A DNA stretch of 64,000 nucleotides from Micromonospora chokoriensis (GTDB lineage Bacteria; Actinomycetota; Actinomycetes; Mycobacteriales; Micromonosporaceae), in the NCBI RefSeq assembly GCF_900091505.1, contig NZ_LT607409.1:2170001-2234000 (forward strand). The letters are read 5' to 3'. The position numbers and the translations under genes were made by a program. Below the pieces are notes generated by a model that was given only the letters and a program-made list of their open reading frames with translations, was not told where the DNA came from and made no database searches. Shown here piece by piece: positions 8,406-17,447 of this stretch. The stretch's first letter is position 1. Every line of letters starts with the position of its first letter.

Positions 8406-9803
8406 TCAACGGGGGCGACGACGGCGCCGATGCGGCTGGCCGGATCCGGCGGGCTGGGCGGAGCGGGTCGGCCGGGCGGCGCGTTGCGGTTGGCCGGTCA
8501 GCAGGGCCGGGCGGAACACGCCGTCCGGGTCGTACCGCTTCCACAGCCGCCGCACCCGGGCTCCGGTCTCGCCCGGGTAGATCCGGGCGAACGCGTCCGG
8601 GCCGGGCCGACTCTCGAAGTTGACGTACGCCCCGTCGGCGCGCGCGCCGACCGCCCGCCAGGCGGCGTCCAACGCCCCCGCGCCCTGCGGAGGGAACACC
8701 GAGGCGACCACCATCGTGTGCTGGTGGCGATGGGGGTACGCGGTCGCGTCGGGAGCGACGTCGTTGATCGCCCCGCCCAACGAGCGGAGCTGGACCACCG
8801 CCCGACCCGGCTCGGTCACCGCGCGCATCACGGCACGAGCACCGGCGTCGTCCAGGTCGCGGAACAGACCGTTGGTGGTCGTACCGCGCTGCTGCCCGAC
8901 GTTCGGGTGCAGGTGCGCGGTCGGGACCAGGGCCGGGTAGGGCAGCAGGTCGGTCCGGTGTTCGAGCACCCTGCCGATGGCGAGCAGCGGCTCCACCGCG
9001 GGTCGGGCCCGGCGCAGGCTCTCGGCGGCCACCACGGCGGTGATGGACATGAGTGCCGAGCGGCCCTCGGCGTACACCACGGCCGCTGCGGACAGCTCCC
9101 GTGGAGCCTGCGTGAGGTAACTGGTCCACTCGCTGACCGTGCGCCCGTCCGGCCGCGCCTCGACGACCACCTGCGCCACGCCGACGTTGCGCTGCTCCGC
9201 GGCCTCGATCTCGAAGGCCACCACGATCCCCGCGCCCGCTCCCGCGCCCCGGACCAGCCAGAACAGCTCCGGCTCGTGGTCGGCGTCCGCGCGTACCAGC
9301 GTCCCGTCGGCGAGGACCACCTCGACCGCCCGGACGCGGTCGACGGTGAGGCCGTGCGCGCGGACCAACCAGCCCACACCTCCGCCGGTGGCCAGGCCGC
9401 CGACGCCGACACCGCCGTGGTCGCCCGAGCTGACCACCAGGCCGTACGGGGCCAGTGTCTTCGCCACGTTCGCCCAGCGGGCGCCCGCCTCGATCCGGAC
9501 CAGCCCGGCCCGCTCGTCGAGCACCTGCACCCGGTTGAGCATGGACAGGTCGATGACCACCCCGCCGTTGTTGGAGGAGGCGCCGGAGAAGCCGTGCCCG
9601 CCGCTGCGGACGGCGATGGGCAGCCGCTGCTCCCGCGCGTAACGGAGGGCGTCGACGACCTGAGCGGTGGTCTTCGGCAGCAGGACGGCGGCCGGCGACG
9701 CCGAGGTGGTGTACGTCGAGCGCAGCTGCGCGTACCGGCGGTCGCCGGGCGTGACGATCTGTCCCCGCAGGGAGTCGGGCACCCGGGCCATCGCGGCGGT
9801 CAT
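8406..9803 (-). CDS. FAD-linked oxidoreductase, berberine-bridge-enzyme type
   Basis: Flavoprotein of 465 aa with an N-terminal FAD-binding domain (about 30-210) and a C-terminal BBE segment ending near the YVNFESRPG / RIYPGE stretch. His70 in the motif RSGGHGFSG is the expected covalent FAD attachment site. The second, cysteinyl site of bicovalent members is absent: the corresponding stretch (GVGVGGLATGGG) has no Cys. Enzymes of this family oxidise alcohols, sugars or natural-product intermediates, but no biosynthetic cluster surrounds this one, so the substrate is open. The start at 9803 has GGAGG 5 nt upstream. The last about 25 residues are rich in Arg and Pro and look disordered. Confidence 0.85.
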   Translation of the reverse strand: MTAAMARVPDSLRGQIVTPGDRRYAQLRSTYTTSASPAAVLLPKTTAQVVDALRYAREQRLPIAVRSGGHGFSGASSNNGGVVIDLSMLNRVQVLDERAGLVRIEAGARWANVAKTLAPYGLVVSSGDHGGVGVGGLATGGGVGWLVRAHGLTVDRVRAVEVVLADGTLVRADADHEPELFWLVRGAGAGAGIVVAFEIEAAEQRNVGVAQVVVEARPDGRTVSEWTSYLTQAPRELSAAAVVYAEGRSALMSITAVVAAESLRRARPAVEPLLAIGRVLEHRTDLLPYPALVPTAHLHPNVGQQRGTTTNGLFRDLDDAGARAVMRAVTEPGRAVVQLRSLGGAINDVAPDATAYPHRHQHTMVVASVFPPQGAGALDAAWRAVGARADGAYVNFESRPGPDAFARIYPGETGARVRRLWKRYDPDGVFRPALLTGQPQRAARPTRSAQPAGSGQPHRRRRRPR

Positions 9804-10019
9804 CGGTGCCTCCGCAGCTCGCACCTCGGCTGTCCGGGATCGGTCATGGCCCCAAGGATGAGCGGGCGCACCGGCACCGACAAATTCGGCGGACCGGTTC
9901 GTCCTGTTCGTGGCTCCCCGTGCGGGAGTGCCCGCGGGAAGGTGACAGGGGTCTCCCGCCCGGAAGTGTCGGTAGTGGCGGGTACCGTCCGGCCACCAAC
10001 TCAAGAAGGGGTGCGGCGG

Positions 10020-10523
10020 ATGGCGAGCGTGGCGGGTTGGGCGGCGGCGTCGACATCGGGTGCGTTCCCGTCGTTGCCCCGCGCTGTGGTGCAGGCCTTC
10101 TACCGGCGGATGCGGGCGGTCGCGCCGGCCGCCGTGGGCGCCATCGAACGGGACCGGGCGGCCGACCCCGACCAGGCCTTCTCCGACACCGCCTGTGGCC
10201 GGTTGGCCGGTTCCCTCGACGACGCGGGTCTGCGGGCGCTCGGGATGTGGACACACCACTGGTGCATGCGCTTCTACGACGACGACACCCGGGTCGGCCG
10301 GCGGCTGGTTCGCGAGATCGCCGGCCGGTCGGGGCTGGGCTGGACGGCCGACGAGGTGCGGTGGATGCTGCGCGAGTCGTTCTCGGCAGGTCCGGCCGCC
10401 GCCGACCGGTTCACCCTGCCCCGAGCCGCCGCAGGGCAGCTGCCCCCGGCCGACCGGCCGTCCCTCGGCTGCTGGCCCGAGGTCGAGGTGCCCCGCCAGC
10501 GGCGACCGGAGGGGTCCCGGTGA
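10020..10523 (+). CDS. Conserved-looking protein of unknown function
   Basis: I do not recognise this 167-aa protein. It has an alanine-rich N-terminal half, a helical middle with THHWCMRFYDDD around residues 80-90, and a Pro/Arg-rich tail. No signal peptide or membrane segment is evident. ATG at 10020 follows a GAAGGGG stretch about 8 nt upstream; a GTG nine bases earlier is also possible. Codon use fits the surrounding genes, and the opposite strand carries only a shadow frame. It is divergent from the flavin oxidase, with about 215 bp between the starts, and precedes the S51 peptidase by about 70 bp. Confidence 0.65.
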   Translation: MASVAGWAAASTSGAFPSLPRAVVQAFYRRMRAVAPAAVGAIERDRAADPDQAFSDTACGRLAGSLDDAGLRALGMWTHHWCMRFYDDDTRVGRRLVREIAGRSGLGWTADEVRWMLRESFSAGPAAADRFTLPRAAAGQLPPADRPSLGCWPEVEVPRQRRPEGSR

Positions 10524-10594
10524 CCGTCGAGCCTGCTCGGTGCGTCGGCTGAGGCAGGATGGGCACGGCAACGCCCCGACGGAAGGACGCCCCG

Positions 10595-11329
10595 ATGCCC
10601 GCCAGCGAGCCGACCATCATCGCCACCAGCATGGGCTTCTCCCGGGGTGACCGAGGGCCCTACGACATGCGGCCCAGCCCGGTCTTCGACCTGGCTGCCG
10701 AGCTGGCCGAGGCTGGTCCGCACCCACGGGTCTGCTACCTCGGGCAGGCCGTCGGCGACCAGCCCACCTCGCTGACCGCCGTCTACAGCGCGTTCGCCGC
10801 CACCCGGTTCCGGCTGTCGCACCTCGCCCTGTTCCCCATGCCGAACGTCGAGGACGTCCGCGCCCACCTGCTCGCCCAGGACGTGATCTGGGTCGGCGGC
10901 GGCAGCGTGGCCAACCTGGTCGCCATCTGGCGGGTGCACGGGCTCGACGAGATCCTGCACGAGTGCTGGCAGGCCGGCGTGGTGCTGGCCGGTGTCTCCG
11001 CCGGCTCGATCTGCTGGCACGTCGGCGGTGCCACCGACAGCTTCGGCCCCCGGCTGCGGGGCTTCACCGAGGGCCTCGGCTGGCTGCCGTACGGCAACGG
11101 GGTGCACTACGACAGCGAGGGCCAACGCCGCCCGCTCATGCACGAGCTGGTCGGTGACGAGACGCTCCCGACCAGCCACTGCACCGACGACGGGGTCGGG
11201 CTGGTCTACCGGGGCACCCGGCTGGTCGAGGCAGTCGCGGACCGTGCGGGTGTCTCGGCGTACGAGGTCAGCCGCGGTGTGGACGGCAGCGTCCGGGAGG
11301 CGGTCATCGCCCCACGCCTGCTCGGCTGA
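10595..11329 (+). CDS. Peptidase E-like serine peptidase (family S51)
   Basis: Cytosolic peptidase of 244 aa related to dipeptidase E and cyanophycinase. The nucleophile elbow is GVSAGS with Ser135, and the preceding WVGGGSVANL segment matches the family's conserved oxyanion region. No secretion signal is seen. Members cleave Asp-Xaa dipeptides or related acyl-peptides; the exact substrate here is not decided by sequence. ATG at 10595 is preferred to the in-frame ATG at 10559 because GGAAGGA lies 8 nt upstream and the alignable domain begins just after it. ychF follows about 70 bp downstream with its own promoter. Confidence 0.88.
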   Translation: MPASEPTIIATSMGFSRGDRGPYDMRPSPVFDLAAELAEAGPHPRVCYLGQAVGDQPTSLTAVYSAFAATRFRLSHLALFPMPNVEDVRAHLLAQDVIWVGGGSVANLVAIWRVHGLDEILHECWQAGVVLAGVSAGSICWHVGGATDSFGPRLRGFTEGLGWLPYGNGVHYDSEGQRRPLMHELVGDETLPTSHCTDDGVGLVYRGTRLVEAVADRAGVSAYEVSRGVDGSVREAVIAPRLLG

Positions 11330-11385
11330 GCGGCGGTGGTCGGGCCGAGTCGGAGCCGCGTGGGTCGGCCCGGTCGGCACCCGCG

Positions 11386-11391
11386 TAAGCT
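11386..11391 (+). promoter_or_regulatory. -10 box of ychF, leaderless type
   Basis: TAAGCT ends 8 nt before the GTG start of ychF. No Shine-Dalgarno is present. Confidence 0.45.
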
Positions 11392-11399
11392 GGCTGGTC

Positions 11400-12485
<1,086 letters not shown>

Positions 12486-12594
12486 CCCCCGGCCGGTTCC
12501 GCCGGTCAGACGTTTGACTCCTTCGCTTCGGGGCACAACCTGACGCCTCGTACCCCAGCCGTTCGGCGACCACGATGACCGACTCACTCCCACC

Positions 12595-12638
12595 GCCGAA
12601 GACCCGGGTGGGTCGGGCATTCACCCCGGGTCTTCGGC
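12595..12638. terminator. Hairpin terminator between ychF and the VOC gene
   Basis: Perfect 14-bp arms (12595-12608 and 12625-12638, GCCGAAGACCCGGG and its complement) with a 16-nt loop. There is no U-run, as is common in actinomycetes. It lies between converging genes, so it may serve both strands. Confidence 0.7.
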
Positions 12639-12693
12639 TGTTGACGGGGTCGCCAGATCCTGGCGGCGGCGTTGATCAGTTGGGCGAGGGCCG

Positions 12694-13074
12694 TCAGAGT
12701 GGGTCGAGGCGGCTCTTGAGCAGGCAGAACTCGTTGCCTTCCGGATCAGCGAGGACATGCCAGGACGCGTCCGCGGGCTGACCGATGTCGACGAGTTCGG
12801 CCCCGGCGGCCAGGAGGCGCTCCAGCTCGGCGTCCTGATCGCGGTCGGTGGGGTTGACGTCGATGTGCAGCCTCGCAGGCCCGTTCCTCGGCTCGTCGTC
12901 GCGGATGATGAAGATCGTCGGCTGCGGGCCGCCGAACCCTCCACGCGGGCCTACCTCGATGTAGATCCCCTCTTCGCGATCGAGCTCTACGAAGTCCAGA
13001 ACCTCGCACCAGAACCGCGCCAACACCTCGGGGTCGCGGCACTTGAGCACGAGCTCACCGATACGGCATGCCAT
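12694..13074 (-). CDS. VOC-superfamily (glyoxalase-like) protein
   Basis: Single-domain VOC protein of 126 aa with the two beta-alpha-beta-beta-beta halves. The N-terminal half starts IGELVLKCRDPEVLARFW. The C-terminal half contains WHVLADPEGNEFCLL, the typical glyoxalase/dioxygenase ending where the last metal-ligand Glu sits. VOC proteins include antibiotic-resistance binders, dioxygenases and isomerases; the ligand cannot be told here. No operon partner is evident. ATG at 13074 is the natural start. The gene is at the edge of a stretch full of gene fragments but is itself intact. Confidence 0.8.
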   Translation of the reverse strand: MACRIGELVLKCRDPEVLARFWCEVLDFVELDREEGIYIEVGPRGGFGGPQPTIFIIRDDEPRNGPARLHIDVNPTDRDQDAELERLLAAGAELVDIGQPADASWHVLADPEGNEFCLLKSRLDPL

Positions 13075-13265
13075 TGACGTGACCTACTCTCAGCATGGGA
13101 ACTGCCGGGGCGGCCGGACGTGGATCTCATGGGCTCCCCGGAGTGACAACAGGCTCGCGACCATACCGGGTGAGGCGAGCGGGGCGGTGACTGGCTAGCG
13201 CAGCCCACGTTGTGGCGGCTGCTCTACTGGCGGGTAGAGGGCTGGCGGGCTGGCATCCTGTGTGG

Positions 13266-13447
13266 ATGCGACAGGTCACCGTGCTCGGCAGTTGCGGTGC
13301 CTTTCCCGAACCGGTCCGCGCCGGTAGCGGTTTCGCCGTGGACTGGGACGGCTACCGCCTGGTGCTCGACCTCGGCTACGCCACGCTTCCGCGGCTGCTC
13401 GCGCTCTGGCCGGATGGTGCACTGGACGCTGTCGTCATCACCCACGA
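13266..13447 (+). pseudogene. 5' fragment of an MBL-fold metallo-hydrolase
   Basis: Translation from ATG 13266 gives the start of a ribonuclease Z-like metallo-beta-lactamase fold protein: RQVTVLGSCGAFPEP, then VLDLGYATLPRLLAL and VVITHE. The reading frame breaks exactly where the metal-binding HxHxDH motif should follow: the sequence reads THERRPP. Only about 60 of an expected roughly 250 residues remain. Downstream, unrelated methyltransferase-coding sequence begins without a gap, which points to a deletion that joined two genes. It cannot encode an active hydrolase. Confidence 0.75.
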
Positions 13448-13655
13448 GAGGAGGCCGCCGTTCGGTGGGCGCTCGACGTCGCGCCCGGCCGGCGCGTGCT
13501 CGACCTTGGTGCCGGCACCGGCAAGCTGTCCGCCACACTGCTCGGGTGGGCGTCGACGTCGTCGCGGTCGAGCCCGACCCGGCGATGCTCGCCGAGCTGC
13601 GCCGCGCGTTGCCGGCCGTTCGTGCCCTGCCGGGCAGCGCCGAGGTCATCCCGCC
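13448..13655 (+). pseudogene. Frameshifted internal fragment of a SAM methyltransferase
   Basis: Joined directly to the metallo-hydrolase fragment but in another frame. The first part (13448-13546) encodes RRVLDLGAGTGKLSATLL, the SAM-binding motif I of class I methyltransferases. The next part continues in a different frame as VDVVAVEPDPAMLAEL and then ALPGSAEVIP, matching the following strand and motif II region of the same family. It therefore carries a frameshift and lacks both ends. It stops next to the 3' end of the convergent VOC gene at 13676. Confidence 0.7.
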
Positions 13656-13675
13656 GGCCACCGTGCGACGGCGGC

Positions 13676-14044
13676 CTACCGCTCGGCCCAGACGCCCAGC
13701 TCGTTGCCGCTCGGGTCGGTGAAGTGGAACCGCCGGCCACCGGGGAAGTCGTACGGCCCGTCGACCACCTGACCGCCGGCGTCCTTGACCGCCTGCACCG
13801 ACGTGTCGAGGTCGGTCGAGAAGAGCAGCACCAGCGGACCGCCGGCCCGCACTGTCTCGTCCAGGCGCAGACCACCGACCTCGGAGTCACCCTGCGGGTT
13901 GCGGATGCCCGCGTAGCCCGGACCGTAGTCGTTGAACTGCCAGCCGAACGCCTCGGTGTAGAAGCGCCTGGCCTCGGCGAGGTCGGTCACCGTGAACTCG
14001 ACGTAGTCGATGGCGTGGTGCTGGTGCGGAGTCGTCTCAGACAT
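13676..14044 (-). CDS. VOC-superfamily protein
   Basis: Glyoxalase-like protein of 122 aa, with DYVEFTVTDLAEARRFYTEAFGW at its start broken into the usual first strand and helix, and FHFTDPSGNELGVW at the end. The final Glu-Leu-Gly-Val-Trp pattern is that of the VOC metal-site strand. It could bind a small hydrophobic ligand or act as an isomerase or dioxygenase; nothing nearby identifies it. ATG at 14044 is chosen because translation upstream of it runs into residues of a broken MFS transporter in the same frame; an ATG at 14053 is also possible. There is no clear Shine-Dalgarno. Confidence 0.8.
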   Translation of the reverse strand: MSETTPHQHHAIDYVEFTVTDLAEARRFYTEAFGWQFNDYGPGYAGIRNPQGDSEVGGLRLDETVRAGGPLVLLFSTDLDTSVQAVKDAGGQVVDGPYDFPGGRRFHFTDPSGNELGVWAER

Positions 14045-14053
14045 GCCCGGCAT

Positions 14054-14332
14054 TGTCCGACCCGGGTACGACGATCCCGAGACGTGCGACCGGCGGCGGG
14101 GCCGCCGCAGGGTTCGCGCGCTCCGTCGTGAGATCGCGAACCCCGCGGCGACCAGCCCGAGGGCCACGATCGCGACCGCGCAGAGCAGCAGCGTCGGGCG
14201 TGCGCCGATGGCGCCCACCAGCGGCCCGCCCAGCATGGTGCCCAGGGGTACGGCCAGCACGAGGATGGCACCGTTCGCGGCGAGCACCGCCGGCAGTTGC
14301 GCGGTCGACGTGCTGCGCTGGAACAGCGCCAT
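14054..14332 (-). pseudogene. C-terminal remnant of an MFS transporter
   Basis: The minus strand encodes ALFQRSTSTAQLPAVLAANG, then two or three hydrophobic helices (ILVLAVPLGTMLGGPLVGAI and LLLCAVAIVALGLVAAGFAI), then a short basic tail. This is the pattern of the last transmembrane helices of a major-facilitator drug exporter. The rest of the transporter is missing upstream. The frame continues without a stop into the VOC gene, so a fusion product is possible, but a gene remnant is more likely. Confidence 0.6.
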
Positions 14333-14447
14333 CGACGTGGAGCGGTACGGCGGGCCGGCGGATCAAGGGAGGCTGCCGTCAGCAGAATCCGCCGAGCGCG
14401 GAAGGCCGACCCCGGCTCCGTCGGGAACCGGAGTCGACCAACCGCCG

Positions 14448-15179
14448 CTACTCCGCCCGGTAGACGGAGATGTGCGAACTACTGTCGGCCTGGAACGGTC
14501 GCCGTTGCCAGTCGGCGTACCGCTCGGTCAACCGGAGACCCGCCTGCTGCGCCATCGCGTCGATCTGGTGCGGCCAGGCGTACCGCATGGCGAACGGCTT
14601 CAGGTGTACGCCGTCACTGTCGAAGGTGATGGTCTGCCTGATGAACCGCTGCGCCGGCCGGTCGTACCTGTGCAGTCGGATCGTCGCGGAGTCCTCGGTC
14701 ACGTCCCACACCCGCACCTGCTCGTCGGAGTCGAAGCTGCGCGGGTCGGGCACGAACGTCTCGATGACGAACGCGCCACCGGGCGACAGCACCCGGGCGA
14801 CGTTGCGGAAGCAGTCCGCCTGCCGCTCCGCGTCGACCAGGTTGAACAGCGTGTTGAAGACCAGGTACGCGAGCCGGAACTCACCGTGCACCGGCACGTC
14901 GGCCATGTCGGCGATGACCACCGGGATCCGGTCGCCGCCGGGCTTGGCCCGCAGGTGCGCCACCATCTCCTCGGACGCCTCGACGCCGTGCACGGTCAGA
15001 CCCCGCTCGGCCAGGGGAAGAGCGACCCGGCCGGTGCCGATCGCCAGTTCGAGAACCGGACCACCGTCGGCCAGATCGGCCAGGAAGTCCACCGCCGGCA
15101 TCGGGTCGGGGTTGCCCGGGCCGTCGTACTCGGCGGCCCACAGCCGGCCGAAGAGGCCGGGATCGTCGAAGACCGACAT
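14448..15179 (-). CDS. Class I SAM-dependent methyltransferase
   Basis: Intact 243-aa methyltransferase. Motif I reads VLELAIGTGRVALPLA (about 42-57), followed by the acidic VEASEEM that binds the ribose of SAM, ADMADVPV, and RVLSPGGAFVIETFVP at the post-motif II region. The C-terminal half (VRVWDVTEDSATIRLHRYDR) resembles small-molecule methyltransferases of actinomycetes. The acceptor is unknown. It lies on the same strand as the PH-domain gene upstream, separated by about 230 bp that hold that gene's terminator. Unlike the methyltransferase fragments on either side, it shows no frame damage. Confidence 0.85.
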   Translation of the reverse strand: MSVFDDPGLFGRLWAAEYDGPGNPDPMPAVDFLADLADGGPVLELAIGTGRVALPLAERGLTVHGVEASEEMVAHLRAKPGGDRIPVVIADMADVPVHGEFRLAYLVFNTLFNLVDAERQADCFRNVARVLSPGGAFVIETFVPDPRSFDSDEQVRVWDVTEDSATIRLHRYDRPAQRFIRQTITFDSDGVHLKPFAMRYAWPHQIDAMAQQAGLRLTERYADWQRRPFQADSSSHISVYRAE

Positions 15180-15356
15180 CAGCGGCCTCCGCGGTTGGTG
15201 TCAGTGGCGCGTAGCGGCGCCATGGTCGGGGGAACAGATCTGCTCACGAAGTCTCGATTCCTCGGTGCGATTGACGTCGGGTCGGAGGCACTTCGTCGTA
15301 GCGGTCATGGCGCTGCTCCCTTCGCGTGACTGTCGGCCGAGGACACCAGAGACGGC

Positions 15357-15393
15357 GCGGGCCCGGCAAGGCAATTACGCCGGCCGGGCCCGC
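15357..15393 (-). terminator. Hairpin terminator after the PH-domain gene
   Basis: Perfect 11-bp arms GCGGGCCCGGC (15357-15367) and its complement (15383-15393), 15-nt loop, located 15 nt beyond the stop of the minus-strand PH-domain gene. Confidence 0.6.
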
Positions 15394-15407
15394 AGCGGGA
15401 CGTCAGG

Positions 15408-15770
15408 TCAGGAGATGTTGTGCAGGATCACGTTGTGCACGTGGTGGCTCTTCTGCGCACCACGGAACTCCACCTCGTAGGTGTGCGTGCCGACGTGGAT
15501 CGCGATGGCGCCGGTGGAGAAGAACGACCCACCCCAGGATTTGTTGCTGACCACGCTCACGCTGGTGATCTTCGAGTACGGGATGCTGGTGATCGCGTAC
15601 CGCTTCCCGACGAAGGAACGGTCCTGGATGATCACGCGGCGGTCGGTCAGCCCGATGAACCCGGTGCCCGTGCCGACGGCGTCGTAGACGGCGATGATCT
15701 GCTCACCGTCGAGGAGGCCGCTCTCGATCTGCTGGACCTGCTCTTTGCGGTCGTACGCGATGTTCGCCAT
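15408..15770 (-). CDS. PH-domain-like small protein
   Basis: Cytosolic protein of 120 aa. After a short helix (about 1-25, YDRKEQVQQIESGLLDGEQI) it shows the strand pattern of bacterial pleckstrin-homology folds: GFIGLTDRRVIIQD, SIPYSKITSVSV, AIAIHVGTHTYEVEF, ending in a C-terminal helix. Members of this family are widespread in actinomycetes and lack a defined role. ATG at 15770 has a TAACCT box ending 7 nt upstream and no Shine-Dalgarno. That box overlaps the stop codon of the adjacent methyltransferase fragment. Confidence 0.8.
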   Translation of the reverse strand: MANIAYDRKEQVQQIESGLLDGEQIIAVYDAVGTGTGFIGLTDRRVIIQDRSFVGKRYAITSIPYSKITSVSVVSNKSWGGSFFSTGAIAIHVGTHTYEVEFRGAQKSHHVHNVILHNIS

Positions 15771-15777
15771 GCGTCCC

Positions 15778-15783
15778 AGGTTA
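15778..15783 (-). promoter_or_regulatory. -10 box of the PH-domain gene, leaderless type
   Basis: TAACCT on the minus strand ends 7 nt before the ATG; there is no Shine-Dalgarno in the gap. Confidence 0.5.
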
Positions 15784-16090
15784 GAAACCCGGTGCCACAG
15801 TGCCCGCCCGGGCGAGGACCACGAACTCGCCGTCGCCGTGGCCGACGGGCTCCTGGCGCCAGCCGCCGTAGACACGATCGACCGCGAAGTCCGCCCTGGT
15901 CAGGGAGGCGCGCAGCTCGGCCTCGGTGCGGAAGCGCAGGGTCGCCGAGCTGACCGACCGCTCGCCGTCGGCGAAGTGGTAGTGGTGGTGAAGTCGACCA
16001 CTCCGTCGCGTACCCCGGTGACGGCTGTCCACGCGCGGACCTCGCCGTCGCCCGGCAGGATGATCCGGCGCTACCGGCGCTCCGCGTCGT
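15781..16090 (-). pseudogene. Frameshifted C-terminal fragment of a SAM methyltransferase
   Basis: The last 70 codons on the minus strand read HHYHFADGERSVSSATLRFR, then SLTRADFAVDRVYGGWRQEP, and end near FVVLARAG, the typical C-terminus of a small SAM-dependent methyltransferase. Just upstream, but in another frame, comes GEVRAWTAVTGVRDGVVDF, which belongs immediately before it. One frameshift therefore lies near 15997. The SAM-binding half is absent. It may derive from the same family as the fragment at 13448, although that one is on the other strand. Confidence 0.65.
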
Positions 16091-16129
16091 GGACCTCTAC
16101 CGGGCGGGGATGCTGGAACTCGCCGTGCC

Positions 16130-16393
16130 TCACGGCGCGTTCGCGTCGGTCGCGGCGCGCACGAACTCGCGTACCCGGGTGGTGGTGTTGCTGGGCAGCC
16201 AGATTGGCCCGCGTTCGATCGGTGGCGCGTCGTGGATGGGCACGTACGCCACGTCGGGGCGGGGGTAGTAGCGGCGCGTGTGCTCACCCACCGGCAGGAC
16301 GCCCCGCCCGAGCGCGACCAGCGACAGCATCTCGGAGAAGGTGTTCCCGGCGGGCCCCTTCGGAATGGGCCGGCCGGTCGGGGTGCACTCCGG
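16130..16393 (-). pseudogene. C-terminal fragment of a LysR-type regulator
   Basis: The minus strand encodes GNTFSEMLSLVALGRGVLPV, then YYPRPDVAYVPIHDAPPIE and a helix TRVREFVRAATDANAP before the stop. This is the end of a LysR substrate-binding domain. The helix-turn-helix and first subdomain are missing, and the fragment abuts the 3' end of the pterin-dehydratase-like gene at 16404. It belongs to the run of broken genes between 13.2 and 16.4 kb. Confidence 0.65.
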
Positions 16394-16403
16394 GGTGCGG
16401 ACG

Positions 16404-16712
16404 TCAGGACTCCGTGACCGCCCGGTAGGCGTCCTCGATCCGGGCGGCCAGCAGAACCTCACCCTCGGTCAAGGGCTCGCCGTTGCCGTGCCCGACCCGG
16501 ATCTGGGTGCTGTCGGACCGTCGGCTGATCTCCGGGCGCAGGTGCAGCGCATCGGCGACGACCTTGACTCGTTCAGTTAGCGCCGCGTGTTGGGTATCGT
16601 CGATCACGAGCGTCCGTCGGATCTGCTCTCCCTCGCGTGTCCAACCAGATAGCAAGGTCAACGCGTCGGCAAGGTAGTCGTGCTTTGACCTGCTGCTGAA
16701 CAGCACCCGCAT
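16404..16712 (-). CDS. Pterin-4a-carbinolamine dehydratase-like protein
   Basis: Protein of 102 aa whose layout follows pterin-4a-carbinolamine dehydratases: a first strand pair with GWTREGEQIRRTLVI, a helix with ALTERVKVVADAL, and a final LTEGEVLLAARIEDAY. The catalytic HHP of true dehydratases is HLRP here (residues 57-60), and the Thr-His at the end of the second strand is VGHGNG. Tetrahydrobiopterin recycling activity is therefore doubtful; actinomycete proteins of this type often carry the enzyme's name without evidence. ATG at 16712 is the likely start. The gene is intact although a broken LysR gene adjoins its 3' end. Confidence 0.6.
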   Translation of the reverse strand: MRVLFSSRSKHDYLADALTLLSGWTREGEQIRRTLVIDDTQHAALTERVKVVADALHLRPEISRRSDSTQIRVGHGNGEPLTEGEVLLAARIEDAYRAVTES

Positions 16713-16894
16713 CACCGCACCCCCCAAGCGCCGTTGCCGGCTTGTGGCCAAATCGTCGCCATCCCGTGTCTTGTCGGTGTCCCCTAGTCTCTCCCCACGC
16801 GGGAGGGGTGTCCACGACCACACTTCCGTTTCTACTGGCCTAGCGGACGGTTCCGGTACCCAAACCGCCGATTGATCTGGCACCCTGGACGCCC

Positions 16895-17335
16895 GTGCGG
16901 ACCGAACGGGCGAATGATGGCGGGCAGGCCGAACGACGGGACCTGAAGGTGATCGTCGGCGCGGCGATAATCCGGGACGGGCGGGTGCTCGCCTGCGCGC
17001 GCTCCGCCCCGCCCGAGGTGGCCGGGATGTGGGAGTTCCCCGGCGGGAAGGTCGAGCCGGGCGAGGCCGAGGTCGACGCGCTGATCCGGGAGTGCGTCGA
17101 GGAGTTGGCCGTACGCGTCGAGATCGGTGATCGGGTCGGCCGCGACGTCCGGATGGCACACGGCCGTTCGGTGCTCAAGGTGTACGCCGCCCGTCTGCTC
17201 GACGGGGACGAGCCGCAGGCGCTGGAACACGAGGCGCTGCGGTGGCTGACCGCCGACGAACTGGACTCCGTCACCTGGCTTCCCGCCGACGCCCCCATCG
17301 TCGCCGCACTCCGCCCCATCCTGAAGAACCCCTGA
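16895..17335 (+). CDS. Nudix hydrolase, MutT-like
   Basis: Nucleoside-diphosphate hydrolase of 146 aa. The Nudix box runs GGKVEPGEAEVDALIREC followed by VEELA (about residues 49-71); it fits the consensus GX5EX7REUXEEXGU except that the last Gly is Ala. The strand before the box (AAIIRDGRVLACAR, then GMWEFPGG) matches MutT-type 8-oxo-dGTP or CTP pyrophosphohydrolases, so nucleotide-pool sanitation is a reasonable guess. GTG at 16895 is used; a CACCCT hexamer ends 8 nt upstream and could be a weak leaderless -10 box. The gene converges on sdhB across a palindromic element. Confidence 0.9.
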   Translation: MRTERANDGGQAERRDLKVIVGAAIIRDGRVLACARSAPPEVAGMWEFPGGKVEPGEAEVDALIRECVEELAVRVEIGDRVGRDVRMAHGRSVLKVYAARLLDGDEPQALEHEALRWLTADELDSVTWLPADAPIVAALRPILKNP

Positions 17336-17379
17336 CCCCACCCCCACCCCCACCCCCCGGGCCCGGCCCCCGACCTGCT

Positions 17380-17447
17380 CCCCGGTGATCAAGAGGTTTC
17401 GGTCAGGATCCGGCCTCCTGGTGACCGAAACGTCTTGATCACCGGGG
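17380..17447. repeat. Palindromic element b, between converging genes
   Basis: Arms of 26 bp with one mismatch (17380-17405 and 17422-17447; core GGTGATCAAGAGGTTTCGG) around a 16-nt loop. A CCCCAC tract lies to the left (17336-17360) and a GGGGT tract to the right (17443-17475). It lies between the stops of the Nudix gene and sdhB, so it can act as a bidirectional terminator. Confidence 0.85.

Noticed and set aside
13162..13171. CATACCGGGT as a third copy of the palindromic operator
   Set aside because: Only one half-site and the centre match; the second half-site is absent.
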